DNA of 64,000 nucleotides. Source: Xanthobacteraceae bacterium (GTDB lineage: Bacteria; Pseudomonadota; Alphaproteobacteria; Rhizobiales; Xanthobacteraceae). The first letter of the stretch is position 1. Every line of letters starts with the position of its first letter. Below the pieces are notes generated by a model. It was given only the letters and a program-made list of their open reading frames with translations. It was not told where the DNA came from and made no database searches. Positions 49,645 to 59,473 of the stretch are shown here, one piece after another. The stretch spans positions 124,001 to 188,000 of the forward strand of contig JANINJ010000107.1 of the NCBI GenBank assembly GCA_024508855.1, given 5' to 3'. Both the position numbers and the translations under genes were made by a program.

Positions 49645-52332
49645 ATGTACGAACTGCTTCCGCTGGTGATCGCGCTTGCTGCCTTCATCTTCGCGCGCAA
49701 GGCTTTCACGCAGACGAAGGAATTGCGTGCGCGTCTCGAGACGCTGGAGGCCACGGGCCTTGGCCGCGTCGCGGCACCAGTGCTGCCGGATGTGCCAGCC
49801 AGCACAGACGCGCCGTCGGTCGTGCCGCCGCCATTGCCGGAGGCCGCGCTGCGCAGCGATGAAACTGCGGAAATCGCACCGCCAATTTCACCGGTTTCCG
49901 AAGAGACAGACCAGGCTGCCGTGCCGCCGCCAATTCCGCCGCAACAGACTGGCGCCGGTTTCGAGGAACGCATCGGCACCCGCTGGGTGGTGTGGCTGGG
50001 CGGCCTGACGCTGGCGCTCGGCGGCTTCTTCATGGTGCGCTATTCCATCGAGCAAGGCCTGCTCGGCCCCGGCGTGCGCGTGCTGCTCGGCGGCGCGTTC
50101 GCCGCCGCGCTGCTGCTGGCTGGCGAATGGACACGGCGCAAGGAAAGCGTCTCCTCGATCGCGCCGCTGCCCATCGCCAACATTCCCGCGATCCTTACCG
50201 CCGCCGGCACCGCGGTGGCGTTCGCCACCGTCTATGCGGCCTACGCGCTCTACGATTTTCTCGTGCCGGGCACAGCCTTCGTGCTGCTCGGGCTGGTCGC
50301 GCTCGGCACGCTCGCCGCGGCACTGCTGCACGGCCCCGCGCTTGCGGGTCTCGGCGTCGCCGCGGCCTTCGTGACGCCCGTGCTGGTCTCCTCGGACCAG
50401 CCGGATTACTGGGCGCTGTATATCTATCTCGCCATCATCACGGCTGCCGGATTCGGTCTGGCGCGAATCCGCCTGTGGCGCTGGCTGGCCGTCACCACCA
50501 TCGTGTTCGGGATCCTGTGGACGTTCCCCTGTCTCGACTGCGGCGTATCGATGATCGCGCCGCATGCGTTCCATGTGATCGCCGGCTTCGTGCTGGCAGC
50601 GTTGCTGGTCGTATGCGGCTTCATGTTCGGGCCGCCGGCCGATGCCGGCAAGGTCGAGCCGGTCTCGTCCGGTTCGCTTGCAGCCTACGTGTTCGCCGCC
50701 ACCGCAATCGTCCTTGCCTCGGGTCACGCCGACGGCGCCATCTGGACGTTCGGCGTGCTGGTTGCGGCGACCTTGCTGGTGGCGTGGCGCGCGGAATCGG
50801 CAACCGCTGCCGTTGCAGCAAGCGCGGTGCTGGTCGCCGTGGTCTTCCTGGAATGGGCAGTGCGCGGCAATCCCGACATGCTGGTGCTGCCCGGCGGCGC
50901 CATGCCCGGCATCGGACCGGTCGCGACCGACGAATCCGTCACCACGCATCTGATCGCGGCTGCGATCTTCGCCGTCGGCTTCGGCGCTGCTGGCTTCCTG
51001 GCGCAAGGCCGCTCGGGTAGCGCGCTGGTGCCGGTGATCTGGTCGGCTTCTGCAGTGTTTACGCCCTTGGCACTGCTGATCGCACTGTATGGCCGCATCG
51101 CGCATCTCGATCGCTCCATTCCGTTCGCCATCGTTGCCGTCGTTCTTGCCGCGCTGTTTGCTGCAGCGACCGAAATCCTCACCAAACGCGAGAGCCGCCC
51201 CGGACAGGCGATCGGCGCCGCGCTGTTCGCCACCGGCACGCTCGGCGCTCTGGCGCTGGCCTTCACTTTCGCGCTGGAAAAGGGCTGGCTGACGATCGCG
51301 CTGGCGCTGATGTCGCTCGGTACCGCCTGGATCGCAACGCAACGGCCGATCCCGTTCCTGCGCTGGCTCTCGGCGACCCTTGCCGCCATCGTCGTGGCGC
51401 GCGTCGGCTATGAGCCGCGCATCGCCGGCGACGCGCTCGGCACCACGATCATCTTCAACTGGCTGCTTTGGGGTTATGGCATTCCGGCGGTATCGTTCTG
51501 GATAGCGAGCGCGCTCCTGCGCCGGCGCGGTGACGACGCCCCGCTACGCATGGTGGAAGCCGCCGCAATCCTGTTCACCGTGCTGCTGGCCTTCACCGAA
51601 ATCCGCCACGCGGTCTATCAGGGCGAGATTTATATCGCCGATACCAGCCTCGTCGAATTCGGACTGCAGGTCTGCGTCGCGCTGGCGATGGCGATCGGAC
51701 TGGAGCGGTTGCGGCTGCGAAGCGGCAGCATCATCCACAACATCGGCGCCGTCATTCTGACCATCGGTGCCGGACTGATCGCGGTGTTCGGATTGCTGCT
51801 GCTGGAAAACCCGATGATCTGGCACGTCGACGTCGGCGGCGTGGTCATCAATCTGCTGCTGCTCGGCTACGCGTTGCCGGCGATCCTCGCGCTGCTCCTC
51901 TCCTACACCGTGGCCGGACATCGGCCCCGCGCCTATGCCAACACCATCGCCGGCGGCGCGCTGGTGATGGCCCTTGCTTACGTGACGCTGGAGATCCGCC
52001 GTATCTATTCCGGGCCTGTGATGTCGCTTGGCGAGATCGGCGGCGCCGAACAATACACCTATTCGATCGCGTGGCTGGCGTTCGGCGTGGTGCTGCTTGC
52101 GGCTGGCGTGATCTTCAATTCGCAGCGGGCACGGCTGGCGTCGGCGACGGTGATCGCGCTGACCATCGTCAAGGCGTTCCTGATCGACATGTCGACACTT
52201 ACCGGCGTCTATCGCGCGCTCTCGTTCATGTGCCTGGGTCTGGTGCTGGTGGCGATCGGTTGGCTCTACCAGCGCATCCTGTTCCGGCGACAGGCGCCGC
52301 CGCCGCTTCCAACATCCTCGCCCGGCGCATAA
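49645..52332 (+). CDS. DUF2339 polytopic membrane protein
   Basis: A large 895-residue membrane protein. An N-terminal helix (ELLPLVIALAAFIFARKAF) is followed by a Pro/Val-rich cytoplasmic or periplasmic linker to residue ~110 (APSVVPPPLPEAAL). DUF2339 starts at WVVWLGGLTLALGGFFMVRY. I count more than 20 hydrophobic helices across the rest (SLAAYVFAATAIVLASG; LTIALALMSLGTAWIATQ). GAGGT precedes the ATG. Function unknown in the family. Ends in APPPLPTSSPGA. A palindromic hairpin follows at 52364, between convergent genes. Confidence 0.85.
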   Translation: MYELLPLVIALAAFIFARKAFTQTKELRARLETLEATGLGRVAAPVLPDVPASTDAPSVVPPPLPEAALRSDETAEIAPPISPVSEETDQAAVPPPIPPQQTGAGFEERIGTRWVVWLGGLTLALGGFFMVRYSIEQGLLGPGVRVLLGGAFAAALLLAGEWTRRKESVSSIAPLPIANIPAILTAAGTAVAFATVYAAYALYDFLVPGTAFVLLGLVALGTLAAALLHGPALAGLGVAAAFVTPVLVSSDQPDYWALYIYLAIITAAGFGLARIRLWRWLAVTTIVFGILWTFPCLDCGVSMIAPHAFHVIAGFVLAALLVVCGFMFGPPADAGKVEPVSSGSLAAYVFAATAIVLASGHADGAIWTFGVLVAATLLVAWRAESATAAVAASAVLVAVVFLEWAVRGNPDMLVLPGGAMPGIGPVATDESVTTHLIAAAIFAVGFGAAGFLAQGRSGSALVPVIWSASAVFTPLALLIALYGRIAHLDRSIPFAIVAVVLAALFAAATEILTKRESRPGQAIGAALFATGTLGALALAFTFALEKGWLTIALALMSLGTAWIATQRPIPFLRWLSATLAAIVVARVGYEPRIAGDALGTTIIFNWLLWGYGIPAVSFWIASALLRRRGDDAPLRMVEAAAILFTVLLAFTEIRHAVYQGEIYIADTSLVEFGLQVCVALAMAIGLERLRLRSGSIIHNIGAVILTIGAGLIAVFGLLLLENPMIWHVDVGGVVINLLLLGYALPAILALLLSYTVAGHRPRAYANTIAGGALVMALAYVTLEIRRIYSGPVMSLGEIGGAEQYTYSIAWLAFGVVLLAAGVIFNSQRARLASATVIALTIVKAFLIDMSTLTGVYRALSFMCLGLVLVAIGWLYQRILFRRQAPPPLPTSSPGA

Positions 52333-52363
52333 TCGAACGCTACGTGTAACAGCCAACCATGCA

Positions 52364-52388
52364 GATGGCCGGGACAAGCCCGGCCATC
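52364..52388. repeat. Palindromic repeat, likely bidirectional terminator
   Basis: GATGGCCGGG, ACAAG, CCCGGCCATC, a perfect 10-bp stem of the dispersed family, between the convergent DUF2339 gene (stop 52332) and the 52424 gene. No T-tract on the plus strand. Confidence 0.65.
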
Positions 52389-52423
52389 TCAGATTCGACT
52401 ACAAATCAAATTGCGTCTCGCGC

Positions 52424-53002
52424 TCAGTCCGTCGAGCGGCGTAATTCCGAAACCGCCTCGGCCTTGACCGGATCGATCTTCGAACGCTCGACCTTCGGCG
52501 TCTCGACCCGCGTCGCGACCTCGGTCTTCGCCGGGTCGGCGGACTGCATCATGCGGCGCGAATGCAGCGCACGCGGACCTTTGCCGGAAATCGCACGAGC
52601 CATGATGATGTGGCCGGCGCCTTTATGATGGAAATCGCAATAGGCGAAGCCCATGCCGTAAACCGAACCGCGGAAACTGCGGTCGTCCTGCTTGTCCAGG
52701 TTGAAGCACGGCGAGAACGGCAATCCCTTGAGCGAAGCGCACACCGATTGGCCGCGAACCTGCAACGTATTGCCGGGAACCCGCATGTGCCGGGTCGGAC
52801 CGGAGCCTCCGAACTGGATCGAGCCGGCGGCGGAGCCGTCGTCGAACACGCGGCCTGCGCCGCGGGTGCCATCGAAACAGTTGAAGGCGAAAACTTTGCC
52901 GGCCACGAACTTCTTGGCTTCGTCGGCATTCATCTCGCCTGCGAAGGCCGGCGCGATCACCGCGCCGATGGCGAGGGCTCCCATTACAAAACGCGCAAGC
53001 AT
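52424..53002 (-). CDS. Secreted hypothetical protein with paired cysteines
   Basis: A 192-residue exported protein. Signal peptide MLARFVMGALAIGAVIAPAF is followed by AGEMNADEAKKFVAGKVFAF with a cysteine in FNCFDGT. Further cysteines are in SVCASLKG, SPCFNLDKQ and YCDFHHKG. The middle (FDDGSAAGSIQFGGSGPTR) matches a Bradyrhizobium family without an assigned role. The C-terminus is charged (VETPKVERSKIDPVKAEAV). GGAG precedes ATG 53002. Convergent with DUF2339. Confidence 0.78.
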   Translation of the reverse strand: MLARFVMGALAIGAVIAPAFAGEMNADEAKKFVAGKVFAFNCFDGTRGAGRVFDDGSAAGSIQFGGSGPTRHMRVPGNTLQVRGQSVCASLKGLPFSPCFNLDKQDDRSFRGSVYGMGFAYCDFHHKGAGHIIMARAISGKGPRALHSRRMMQSADPAKTEVATRVETPKVERSKIDPVKAEAVSELRRSTD

Positions 53003-53121
53003 ACTGTAACTCCACACAACTGAGTGCAGGTATGGGACGCCAAGGCGTCCCCTTTACCCGCTGCTTACCATACGAACCATGGCAACATTGGAGCAGCTTG
53101 GTTGGTAAAGTCTGAACGCCG

Positions 53122-54108
53122 CTACAAAATCTTTACCACGATTCGACCGCGGACCTGGCCGGCGAGGATTTTCGCGCCCGCCTCGATAACCTGGTCCAGA
53201 TTGATTTCGTGAGTGATTTCAGCAAGTTTCGCGTGATCCAGATCGGTCGCCAGCCGCGCCCAGGCCTGCTTGCGCAGCTCCAACGGGCACATCACGGAAT
53301 CGATGCCGAGAAGACACACGCCGCGTAAAATGAACGGAGCCACCGACGACGGCAGGTCCATGCCGGCCGCGAGGCCGCAGGCGGCAATCGCGCCACGGTA
53401 CTTCGTCATCGACAACAGATTCGCCAACGTGGTCGATCCGACGCTGTCGACACCACCGGCCCAGCGTTCCTTGGCGAGCGGCTTGGCCGGTCCGGACAAT
53501 TCGTTGCGGTCGATCACTTCCGCGGCGCCGAGCTTGCGCAGATAATCCGCTTCCGAGGCGCGGCCGGTCGAGGCAATCACGTGATAGCCGAGCTTGGAGA
53601 GCACCGCAGTGGCGACCGAGCCGACACCGCCGGCGGCGCCCGTCACGACCATCGGGCCATCCTTCGGCGTCAGGCCGTGGCGCTCCAGCGCCAGCACCGA
53701 CAGCATCGCAGTGTAGCCCGCGGTGCCGATCGCCATGGCATCGCGCGCCGACATGCCATCCGGCAGCCGCACCAGCCAGTCGCCTTTGACGCGTGCGTTC
53801 TCCGCATAGGCGCCGAGATGGGTTTCACCCATGCCCCAGCCGTTGCAGATCACCTTGTCGCCCGCTTTCCACGACGGGTGCGACGACTGCTCCACAGTGC
53901 CGGCGAAATCGATGCCGGCGATCATCGGGAATCGCCGCACCACCGGCGCTTTGCCGGTGACCGCAAGGCCGTCCTTGTAGTTAAGGGTCGACCATTCGAC
54001 GCGAACCGTGACGTCACCATCCATCAATTCGGCTTCGTCGAATTGTGTCAGGGCCACCGTGGTGCCCTTCTCTGCCTTGTCGATCCTTACCGCCTTAAAC
54101 GTGCCCAA
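53122..54108 (-). CDS. acuI: MDR-family NADPH-dependent acrylyl-CoA reductase-like oxidoreductase (AcuI/YhdH)
   Basis: A 328-residue zinc-independent medium-chain reductase. N-terminal [40 protein letters not shown] and the nucleotide loop [20 protein letters not shown] are AcuI signatures. It lacks the structural zinc cysteines of alcohol dehydrogenases. Role in acrylyl-CoA or acrolein detoxification is inferred from family. The start is TTG 54108, supported by GGGAG eight bases upstream (complement 54117-54121); no in-frame ATG lies nearby. No partner gene for dimethylsulfoniopropionate use is nearby. Confidence 0.9.
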   Translation of the reverse strand: MGTFKAVRIDKAEKGTTVALTQFDEAELMDGDVTVRVEWSTLNYKDGLAVTGKAPVVRRFPMIAGIDFAGTVEQSSHPSWKAGDKVICNGWGMGETHLGAYAENARVKGDWLVRLPDGMSARDAMAIGTAGYTAMLSVLALERHGLTPKDGPMVVTGAAGGVGSVATAVLSKLGYHVIASTGRASEADYLRKLGAAEVIDRNELSGPAKPLAKERWAGGVDSVGSTTLANLLSMTKYRGAIAACGLAAGMDLPSSVAPFILRGVCLLGIDSVMCPLELRKQAWARLATDLDHAKLAEITHEINLDQVIEAGAKILAGQVRGRIVVKIL

Positions 54109-54293
54109 GCGTCGTACTCCCGCAAGTAACTGCTGATTTTCCGGATATCGAATGATGGCGCCGGGAACCGGCGACGGCCGAACTTAACCAACCCGGCCCG
54201 GCGCAGCAACACTGCAAGCCATGCAGGAACGGAACAGCCGGGCACGAATCATCAGCCTGCGACGCTCGAATCTCGCTCAGGAAGCGTTCGAGA

Positions 54294-55691
54294 TTAGTTC
54301 TTGATCGCAGCCAGCTTGGCGGAAATCTCTGCGGTCTGCGCCGGCGTACCCCAGCTCGGCGCATCGCTGCCGTCGCCCCACGCGCGCGGGCGATAGAAAG
54401 TATGCACGCCGGTGCGATACATCTTCTTCATCTCGTGCACCCAGGACGGATGCACCCAGTACGCGTGGTAATGCGTCGATTTCGCCACTTCCGGCAGCCA
54501 GATCTGGCCGTCGAGCGTCGCCTTGGCGATCTTCCGCGCGCGCACCCACATGTCCGGCTCGCGCACCACATCGGGAATGCCGTCGCAGGCGAAGGTGAAC
54601 TGACACGCCAAGCGACGATTGGCGTTCTGATAGACCACGCCGCACACCGTCGTCGGATAGAAGCCGGAGAACACGCGGTTCATCACCACCTGCGCCACGG
54701 CCATCTGGCCGCGCACCGCTTCGCCGCGCGCCTCGAAATACACCGCTTCGGCAAGACACTTTTCCTGCTTATCGCGGGCACGGCCTTCGAGGTGAAGCCG
54801 CTCGGCGGGAGTCTTGATGTGCGGTCGTTGATCGGTGCTGACCTGGCTATTCACCTTCCCCTTGCCGGCGACGCTTTCACCGGCTTCAGGAGCCGACGGA
54901 GAATCCGACGGCGCAACGGCGGTGGCTTTCATGTCCGGATCGGCGGCGCCGGGGAGCACAACTGTCGGCTCCTCGCCGGGCTGCCAGCGCTGCAGCGTTT
55001 CACTGCTCACACCGAGCGACGATGCGCCGAAATAGAGACTGGCGGTCTTCACCGTAAACCCATCGGTCGTCATCGACGAGGTTGAGGCCTCTTCGTGCGA
55101 AATTGCGGGGCCTTTCAGATCGTCGAGCGGCTGCGATTCCAGCGACATCGAGATATCGTATTGCGGCAGCGGCGGCTCGTTGAGCGCACTCGCCAATTCC
55201 GGATCGAGCGGTTCGGCAGCGGTGGTTTTCTCGCCACGAATGACCGGGATGGAGGTCGATGGTTCGTCCAGCTGCGGCTCGACGCTCTCAGGCTTGGTGA
55301 CGTCAGGCGTGGCGATCGCAAGACGGTCGCCCTTCAGTGTCCGGTTGACCTTGGGAAAATCGGCAGCCTGGTAGCGCGGCGGCGGTGTCATCAACGGATT
55401 GCGCGTCGCCGCGCCGACGATGTCATTGCCTTCGCTTTCCAGACTCGCAAGCAGATAGGCCGCAGTGCGCGGCAACGCGGTTCCAATGGGACGGCCGAAG
55501 CTGAATGTCGCGACCTGAATGGTGCTGACGGTCGGCGAGAACACGCGGTTCTGCCAGCGCTCGGCAACGCCCGGCTGGCGCGCCAGCAGCGAGGCGATAT
55601 CTTGATATCCAATCTCGTTCGGGATCAATGCGAAGACGCAAAGACCAAGACCGAAGGACGCGAAACGCACGCCCTTCGGCCGGTTACGCAT
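54294..55691 (-). CDS. SleB-type cell wall hydrolase
   Basis: A 465-residue protein. N-terminal membrane or signal helix (RFASFGLGLCVFALIP). A long disordered middle (residues ~100-320) is rich in Pro, Ser and Glu. The C-terminal Hydrolase_2 domain carries CLAEAVYFEARGEAVRGQMA with the likely catalytic glutamate in YFEARGE, plus VVMNRVFSGFYPTTVCGVVY and HTFYRPRAWGDGSDAPSW. It is probably a lytic transglycosylase-like enzyme of the SleB family for peptidoglycan remodelling. ATG 55691 or 55700; no strong ribosome binding site decides between them. Confidence 0.88.
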   Translation of the reverse strand: MRNRPKGVRFASFGLGLCVFALIPNEIGYQDIASLLARQPGVAERWQNRVFSPTVSTIQVATFSFGRPIGTALPRTAAYLLASLESEGNDIVGAATRNPLMTPPPRYQAADFPKVNRTLKGDRLAIATPDVTKPESVEPQLDEPSTSIPVIRGEKTTAAEPLDPELASALNEPPLPQYDISMSLESQPLDDLKGPAISHEEASTSSMTTDGFTVKTASLYFGASSLGVSSETLQRWQPGEEPTVVLPGAADPDMKATAVAPSDSPSAPEAGESVAGKGKVNSQVSTDQRPHIKTPAERLHLEGRARDKQEKCLAEAVYFEARGEAVRGQMAVAQVVMNRVFSGFYPTTVCGVVYQNANRRLACQFTFACDGIPDVVREPDMWVRARKIAKATLDGQIWLPEVAKSTHYHAYWVHPSWVHEMKKMYRTGVHTFYRPRAWGDGSDAPSWGTPAQTAEISAKLAAIKN

Positions 55692-56039
55692 AACAACCAT
55701 CGATACGCTCACGCAACGCAACGCTACTCAGCACACGATCGACTGCACGCTCCGTACAATTCGATCGGATTTTTAAGTAACGAATTAAAGTTGCGGGGGA
55801 GTTAATCCGCGATGCAAGCGCGACACACGCAAGCATGGAACCGCTGCGGCGCAGTCACATCGAAAGCCTTGGTAAATATCGGCTCCCGAAAAGTGGTAAA
55901 CATCGCGTCAACAAAAATGATGAAGAAATTTTGCCGCGTGCGCGATCTGAAGTGAGGTGTCGCGTTTTACTCATGCGCACGAAAATGCCCGGGACCAGCC
56001 CGGGCATTCCGCATCAGCATATAATAGAGAGATAAGGCC
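55692..56039. other. Intergenic region with the ppdK terminator
   Basis: A 348-bp gap between the SleB hydrolase (start on minus) and the end of ppdK. It contains AT-rich leader sequence of the SleB gene and the ppdK terminator hairpin near 55984. Plus-strand open frames (55835-56035) have no support. I see no other gene. Confidence 0.6.
55984..56008 (-). terminator. Hairpin terminator after ppdK (palindrome family)
   Basis: AATGCCCGGG, ACCAG, CCCGGGCATT: perfect 10-bp stem 32 bp after the ppdK stop. On the minus strand the stem is followed by TTTCGTG. It is also a copy of the dispersed GGCC-palindrome family. Confidence 0.75.
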
Positions 56040-59000
56040 TCACGCCTGACTGGCGATTTCCTTGCCGAGCGCGGCCTGCGCCGCGGCGAGCCGTGCAATA
56101 GGCACGCGATAGGGCGAGCACGACACGTAGTTCAGCCCGACGGCATGACAGAACGCGACCGAAGCCGGATCGCCACCGTGTTCGCCGCAGATGCCCATCT
56201 TGAGATCGGGCCGCGTCTTGCGGCCACGCTCGACACCGATCTTCACCAGTTCGCCGACGCCTTCACGATCCACCGAGATGAACGGATCGATCTCGAGGAT
56301 ACCGCGCGCGACGTAGGTGCCGAGGAAGCTTGCAGCATCGTCGCGGCTGATGCCGTAGGTCGTCTGCGTCAGATCGTTGGTGCCGAACGAGAAGAACTCG
56401 GCCGTTTCCGCGATCTCGTCGGCCTTGAGGCAGGCGCGCGGCAATTCGATCATGGTGCCGACCTGATACTTCAGCTTGGCGCCGGTCTCGCGCGCCACCG
56501 CCTGTGCGGTAGCGTCGATGCGCGCCTTCACCAGATCGAATTCCGCCTTGGTGGCGATCAACGGCACCATCACTTCCAGGCCGACGACCTTGCCGGTGCG
56601 CTTGCCGGCCTCGACCGCGGCTTCGAAGATGGCGCGAGCCTGCATCTCGGCGATCTCCGGATAGGCGATGGCGAGACGGCAGCCACGGAAGCCGAGCATC
56701 GGATTGAACTCGGCAAGCTCGCGGGCACGATCGGCCAGCACGCGCGGATCGGTATTCATCGCGCGCGCGACTTCCTCGATCTCGGCTTGCGTGTGCGGCA
56801 GGAATTCGTGCAGCGGCGGATCGAGCAACCGGATCGTGACCGGCAAATCCTGCATGATCTCGAACAGTTCGACGAAGTCGGCGCGCTGCATCGGCAGCAG
56901 TTTCGACAATGCAGACCGGCGCGACTGTTCGTCGCCGGCGAGGATCATCTCGCGCACCGTGCGGATGCGGGTTTCCTCGAAGAACATATGCTCGGTGCGG
57001 CACAGGCCGATACCTTCGGCGCCGAACTTGATCGCGGTGTGAGCATCGGCCGGCGTGTCGGCGTTGACGCGCACGCCGAGCTTGCGCACCTGATCGGCCC
57101 AGCCCATCAGCGTACCGAACTCGCCGGACAATTCCGGCTCGATCATCGGCATCCGTCCCGCCAATACCTGGCCGAGCGAACCGTCGATGGTGATGACATC
57201 GCCGGCGTTGAACACGCGATCTCCGATCGACATGGTGCCGCGGCCGTAGTCGACGCGAATGGTGCCGCAACCGGAGACGCAAGGCTTGCCCATGCCGCGC
57301 GCGACCACCGCCGCGTGGGAGGTCATGCCGCCGCGCGTGGTGAGGATGCCCTCGGCGGCGTGCATGCCGTGGATGTCTTCGGGGCTGGTTTCGACGCGGA
57401 CCAGGATGACCTTGCGGCCATCGGCCTGCAGCTTGGTCGCTTCATCGGACGAGAACACGATTTCGCCCGACGCCGCGCCGGGCGATGCCGGCAGGCCGAC
57501 CGCGACCACATCGCGCTTGGCGGATGGATCGATGGTCGGATGCAGCAACTGATCGAGCGAAGCGGGATCGATGCGCGACACCGCGTCCTGCTTCGAGATC
57601 AAGCCTTCGTTGGCGAGCTCAACCGCGATACGCAGCGCGGCCTTGGCGGTGCGCTTGCCGTTACGGGTCTGCAGCATCCACAGCTTGCCGTCCTCGACGG
57701 TGAACTCGAGATCCTGCATGTCGCGATAGTGCTTTTCGAGCAGCGTGTAGATACGCGTCAATTCCTTGAACGCCGCCGGCATCGCGTTTTCCATCGACGG
57801 CTTGTCGGAACCAGATTCCTTGCGCGCATCCTCGGTGATGTCCTGCGGCGTGCGGATGCCCGCCACCACGTCCTCGCCCTGCGCGTTGATGAGGAATTCG
57901 CCGTAGAGCTTGCCTTCGCCGGTCGACGGGTTGCGCGTGAATGCAACGCCGGTAGCGGAAGTTTCGCCCATGTTGCCGAACACCATGGCCTGCACGTTGA
58001 CCGCGGTGCCCCACGACTCGGGGATATCGTGCAGCCGGCGGTAGGTGACGGCGCGCGCATTCATCCACGAGGAGAACACCGCACCGATGGCGCCCCACAG
58101 CTGCGCGTGCGGATCCTGCGGGAAATCACTGCCGGTTTCCTGCGCGACGGCTTCCTTGTAGCGGCCGACCAGTTCGACCCATTCGTCGCCGGTGACGTCG
58201 GTGTCGAGCGTATAGCCCTTGCTGTCCTTGAAGGTGTCGAGGATTTCCTCGAAGTGATGATGCTCGAGACCCAGCACCACGTCCGAATACATGGTGATGA
58301 AACGGCGATAGCTGTCATAGGCAAAACGGCGGTCGCCGGACAGCGCTGCAAGCCCTTCGACCGTCTCGTCGTTGAGGCCGAGGTTGAGCACGGTGTCCAT
58401 CATGCCCGGCATCGAGGCGCGGGCACCGGAACGCACCGATACCAGCAGCGGGTTCTTCGAATCGCCAAAGCCCTTGCCGGTGATCTTGCCGACATAGGCC
58501 AGCGCCTGCTCGACCTGCGTCTTCAATTCCTTCGGATAGGATTTGTCGTGGGCGTAGAAGTAGGTGCAGACCGAGGTCGGAATGGTGAAGCCCGGGGGCA
58601 CCGGCAGGCCCAGATTGGCCATTTCCGCGAGGTTGGCGCCCTTGCCGCCGAGCAGATCGCGCAGGCTGGACTGTCCCTCAGCCTTGCCATCGCCGAAGGT
58701 GTAAACCCACTTGCCGGCCTTGGGCACCACCGCTTTGGGAGCCGCCGACTTGGCCGCAATTGGCTTTTTGGCCACCGGCTTCGCGACCGGCCGGGAAACC
58801 TTTGCTGCAGACTTCACCGCGCCCTTTTTTGCCGCTTTGCCGCCGCCCGCGCTGGCGGTTTTAGCCCGCTTGGGCGCCGGCGCCTTGGCTTTCGCCTTGG
58901 ACTTGGCCGCCGATGTCTTCTTCGTGGAAGACTTCTTGGCAGCAGAGGATTTAGGGGATTTCGCAGACGATTTCTTGGACTTCGATGCAGTTTTGGCCAT
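56040..59000 (-). CDS. ppdK: Pyruvate, phosphate dikinase with Lys/Ala-rich N-terminal extension
   Basis: A 986-residue enzyme that interconverts pyruvate, ATP and phosphate with phosphoenolpyruvate, AMP and pyrophosphate. Normal PPDKs are about 880-900 residues. Residues ~97-430 form the ATP-grasp domain (SLRDLLGGKGANLAEMANLG), residues ~500-620 the swivelling domain with phosphorylated histidine in GGMTSHAAVVARGMGKPCVS, and the C-terminal TIM barrel ends with the catalytic cysteine in MGICGEHGGDP. Residues 1-96 are an unusual basic stretch (KSSAKSPKSSAAKKSSTKK and so on) like histone H1 or AlgP tails. ATG 59000 (MAKTASKSKK) is the family-like start with this tail. Confidence 0.95.
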   Translation of the reverse strand: MAKTASKSKKSSAKSPKSSAAKKSSTKKTSAAKSKAKAKAPAPKRAKTASAGGGKAAKKGAVKSAAKVSRPVAKPVAKKPIAAKSAAPKAVVPKAGKWVYTFGDGKAEGQSSLRDLLGGKGANLAEMANLGLPVPPGFTIPTSVCTYFYAHDKSYPKELKTQVEQALAYVGKITGKGFGDSKNPLLVSVRSGARASMPGMMDTVLNLGLNDETVEGLAALSGDRRFAYDSYRRFITMYSDVVLGLEHHHFEEILDTFKDSKGYTLDTDVTGDEWVELVGRYKEAVAQETGSDFPQDPHAQLWGAIGAVFSSWMNARAVTYRRLHDIPESWGTAVNVQAMVFGNMGETSATGVAFTRNPSTGEGKLYGEFLINAQGEDVVAGIRTPQDITEDARKESGSDKPSMENAMPAAFKELTRIYTLLEKHYRDMQDLEFTVEDGKLWMLQTRNGKRTAKAALRIAVELANEGLISKQDAVSRIDPASLDQLLHPTIDPSAKRDVVAVGLPASPGAASGEIVFSSDEATKLQADGRKVILVRVETSPEDIHGMHAAEGILTTRGGMTSHAAVVARGMGKPCVSGCGTIRVDYGRGTMSIGDRVFNAGDVITIDGSLGQVLAGRMPMIEPELSGEFGTLMGWADQVRKLGVRVNADTPADAHTAIKFGAEGIGLCRTEHMFFEETRIRTVREMILAGDEQSRRSALSKLLPMQRADFVELFEIMQDLPVTIRLLDPPLHEFLPHTQAEIEEVARAMNTDPRVLADRARELAEFNPMLGFRGCRLAIAYPEIAEMQARAIFEAAVEAGKRTGKVVGLEVMVPLIATKAEFDLVKARIDATAQAVARETGAKLKYQVGTMIELPRACLKADEIAETAEFFSFGTNDLTQTTYGISRDDAASFLGTYVARGILEIDPFISVDREGVGELVKIGVERGRKTRPDLKMGICGEHGGDPASVAFCHAVGLNYVSCSPYRVPIARLAAAQAALGKEIASQA

Positions 59001-59093
59001 GGCTTCCAGACGGTCGGCATGAGGGGAAAACGCTGCCGCCTTACACCACGTTTTGGCGGCCTCGCGCAAGACGCGAAGCCGCCAATTCTCGCC

Positions 59094-59249
59094 TTATAGG
59101 TGTAGCGCCTTCAGCACGCCGAGGCCCGCAAGACCGATGAAAATCAGGTAGATGGCGACGACGAGATTGAGGAATCGCGGCATCAGCAAGATCAGGATGC
59201 CCGCGACCAGGGCAACGATTGGCTGAATGTGGGCGCTGGTGATGACCAT
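59094..59249 (-). CDS. DUF3096 small membrane protein
   Basis: A 51-residue protein with two hydrophobic helices (IQPIVALVAGILILLMPRFL; LVVAIYLIFIGLAGLGVLKA). It matches the DUF3096 pattern seen in many alphaproteobacteria (TSAHIQP at the N-terminus). AGAGGA precedes the ATG at 9 bases. The longer frame to 59744 is antisense to the next gene. Function unknown. Confidence 0.85.
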   Translation of the reverse strand: MVITSAHIQPIVALVAGILILLMPRFLNLVVAIYLIFIGLAGLGVLKALHL

Positions 59250-59473
59250 CAGGTTTGTCCTCTGCAAATGAAAATCGTCTTCACGAATCGTGACCGTTTT
59301 TATCATCGCCGTGAGCGTGACGGTAGCGTGGCGCGAAAAGAGCCTGCGGTTTCCACCATCACCAAATGACCTTGCAGATGCCTCATATGTGCAGGAACGC
59401 GGCGGCGTATAACGACTTGTCTCGTCTGCCGCGCCGGATTGCGCGGCCCTATTCATGGCTTCAGGAGAATACC
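59250..59473. other. 224-bp divergent intergenic region
   Basis: Between the DUF3096 gene (minus) and the DUF1236 gene (plus). The frame before the DUF1236 signal peptide stays open but is not supported as coding. Presumably contains both promoters. Confidence 0.5.

Noticed and set aside
55771-55786. TTAA-N8-TTAA upstream of the SleB gene as a CtrA site
   Set aside because: The spacing is 8 rather than the required 7, so it does not meet the consensus.
56145-59099. Antisense 984-codon open frame opposite ppdK
   Set aside because: It is the mirror of a high-GC coding frame with no ribosome binding site, signal sequence or domain; ppdK has unmistakable catalytic motifs on the other strand.
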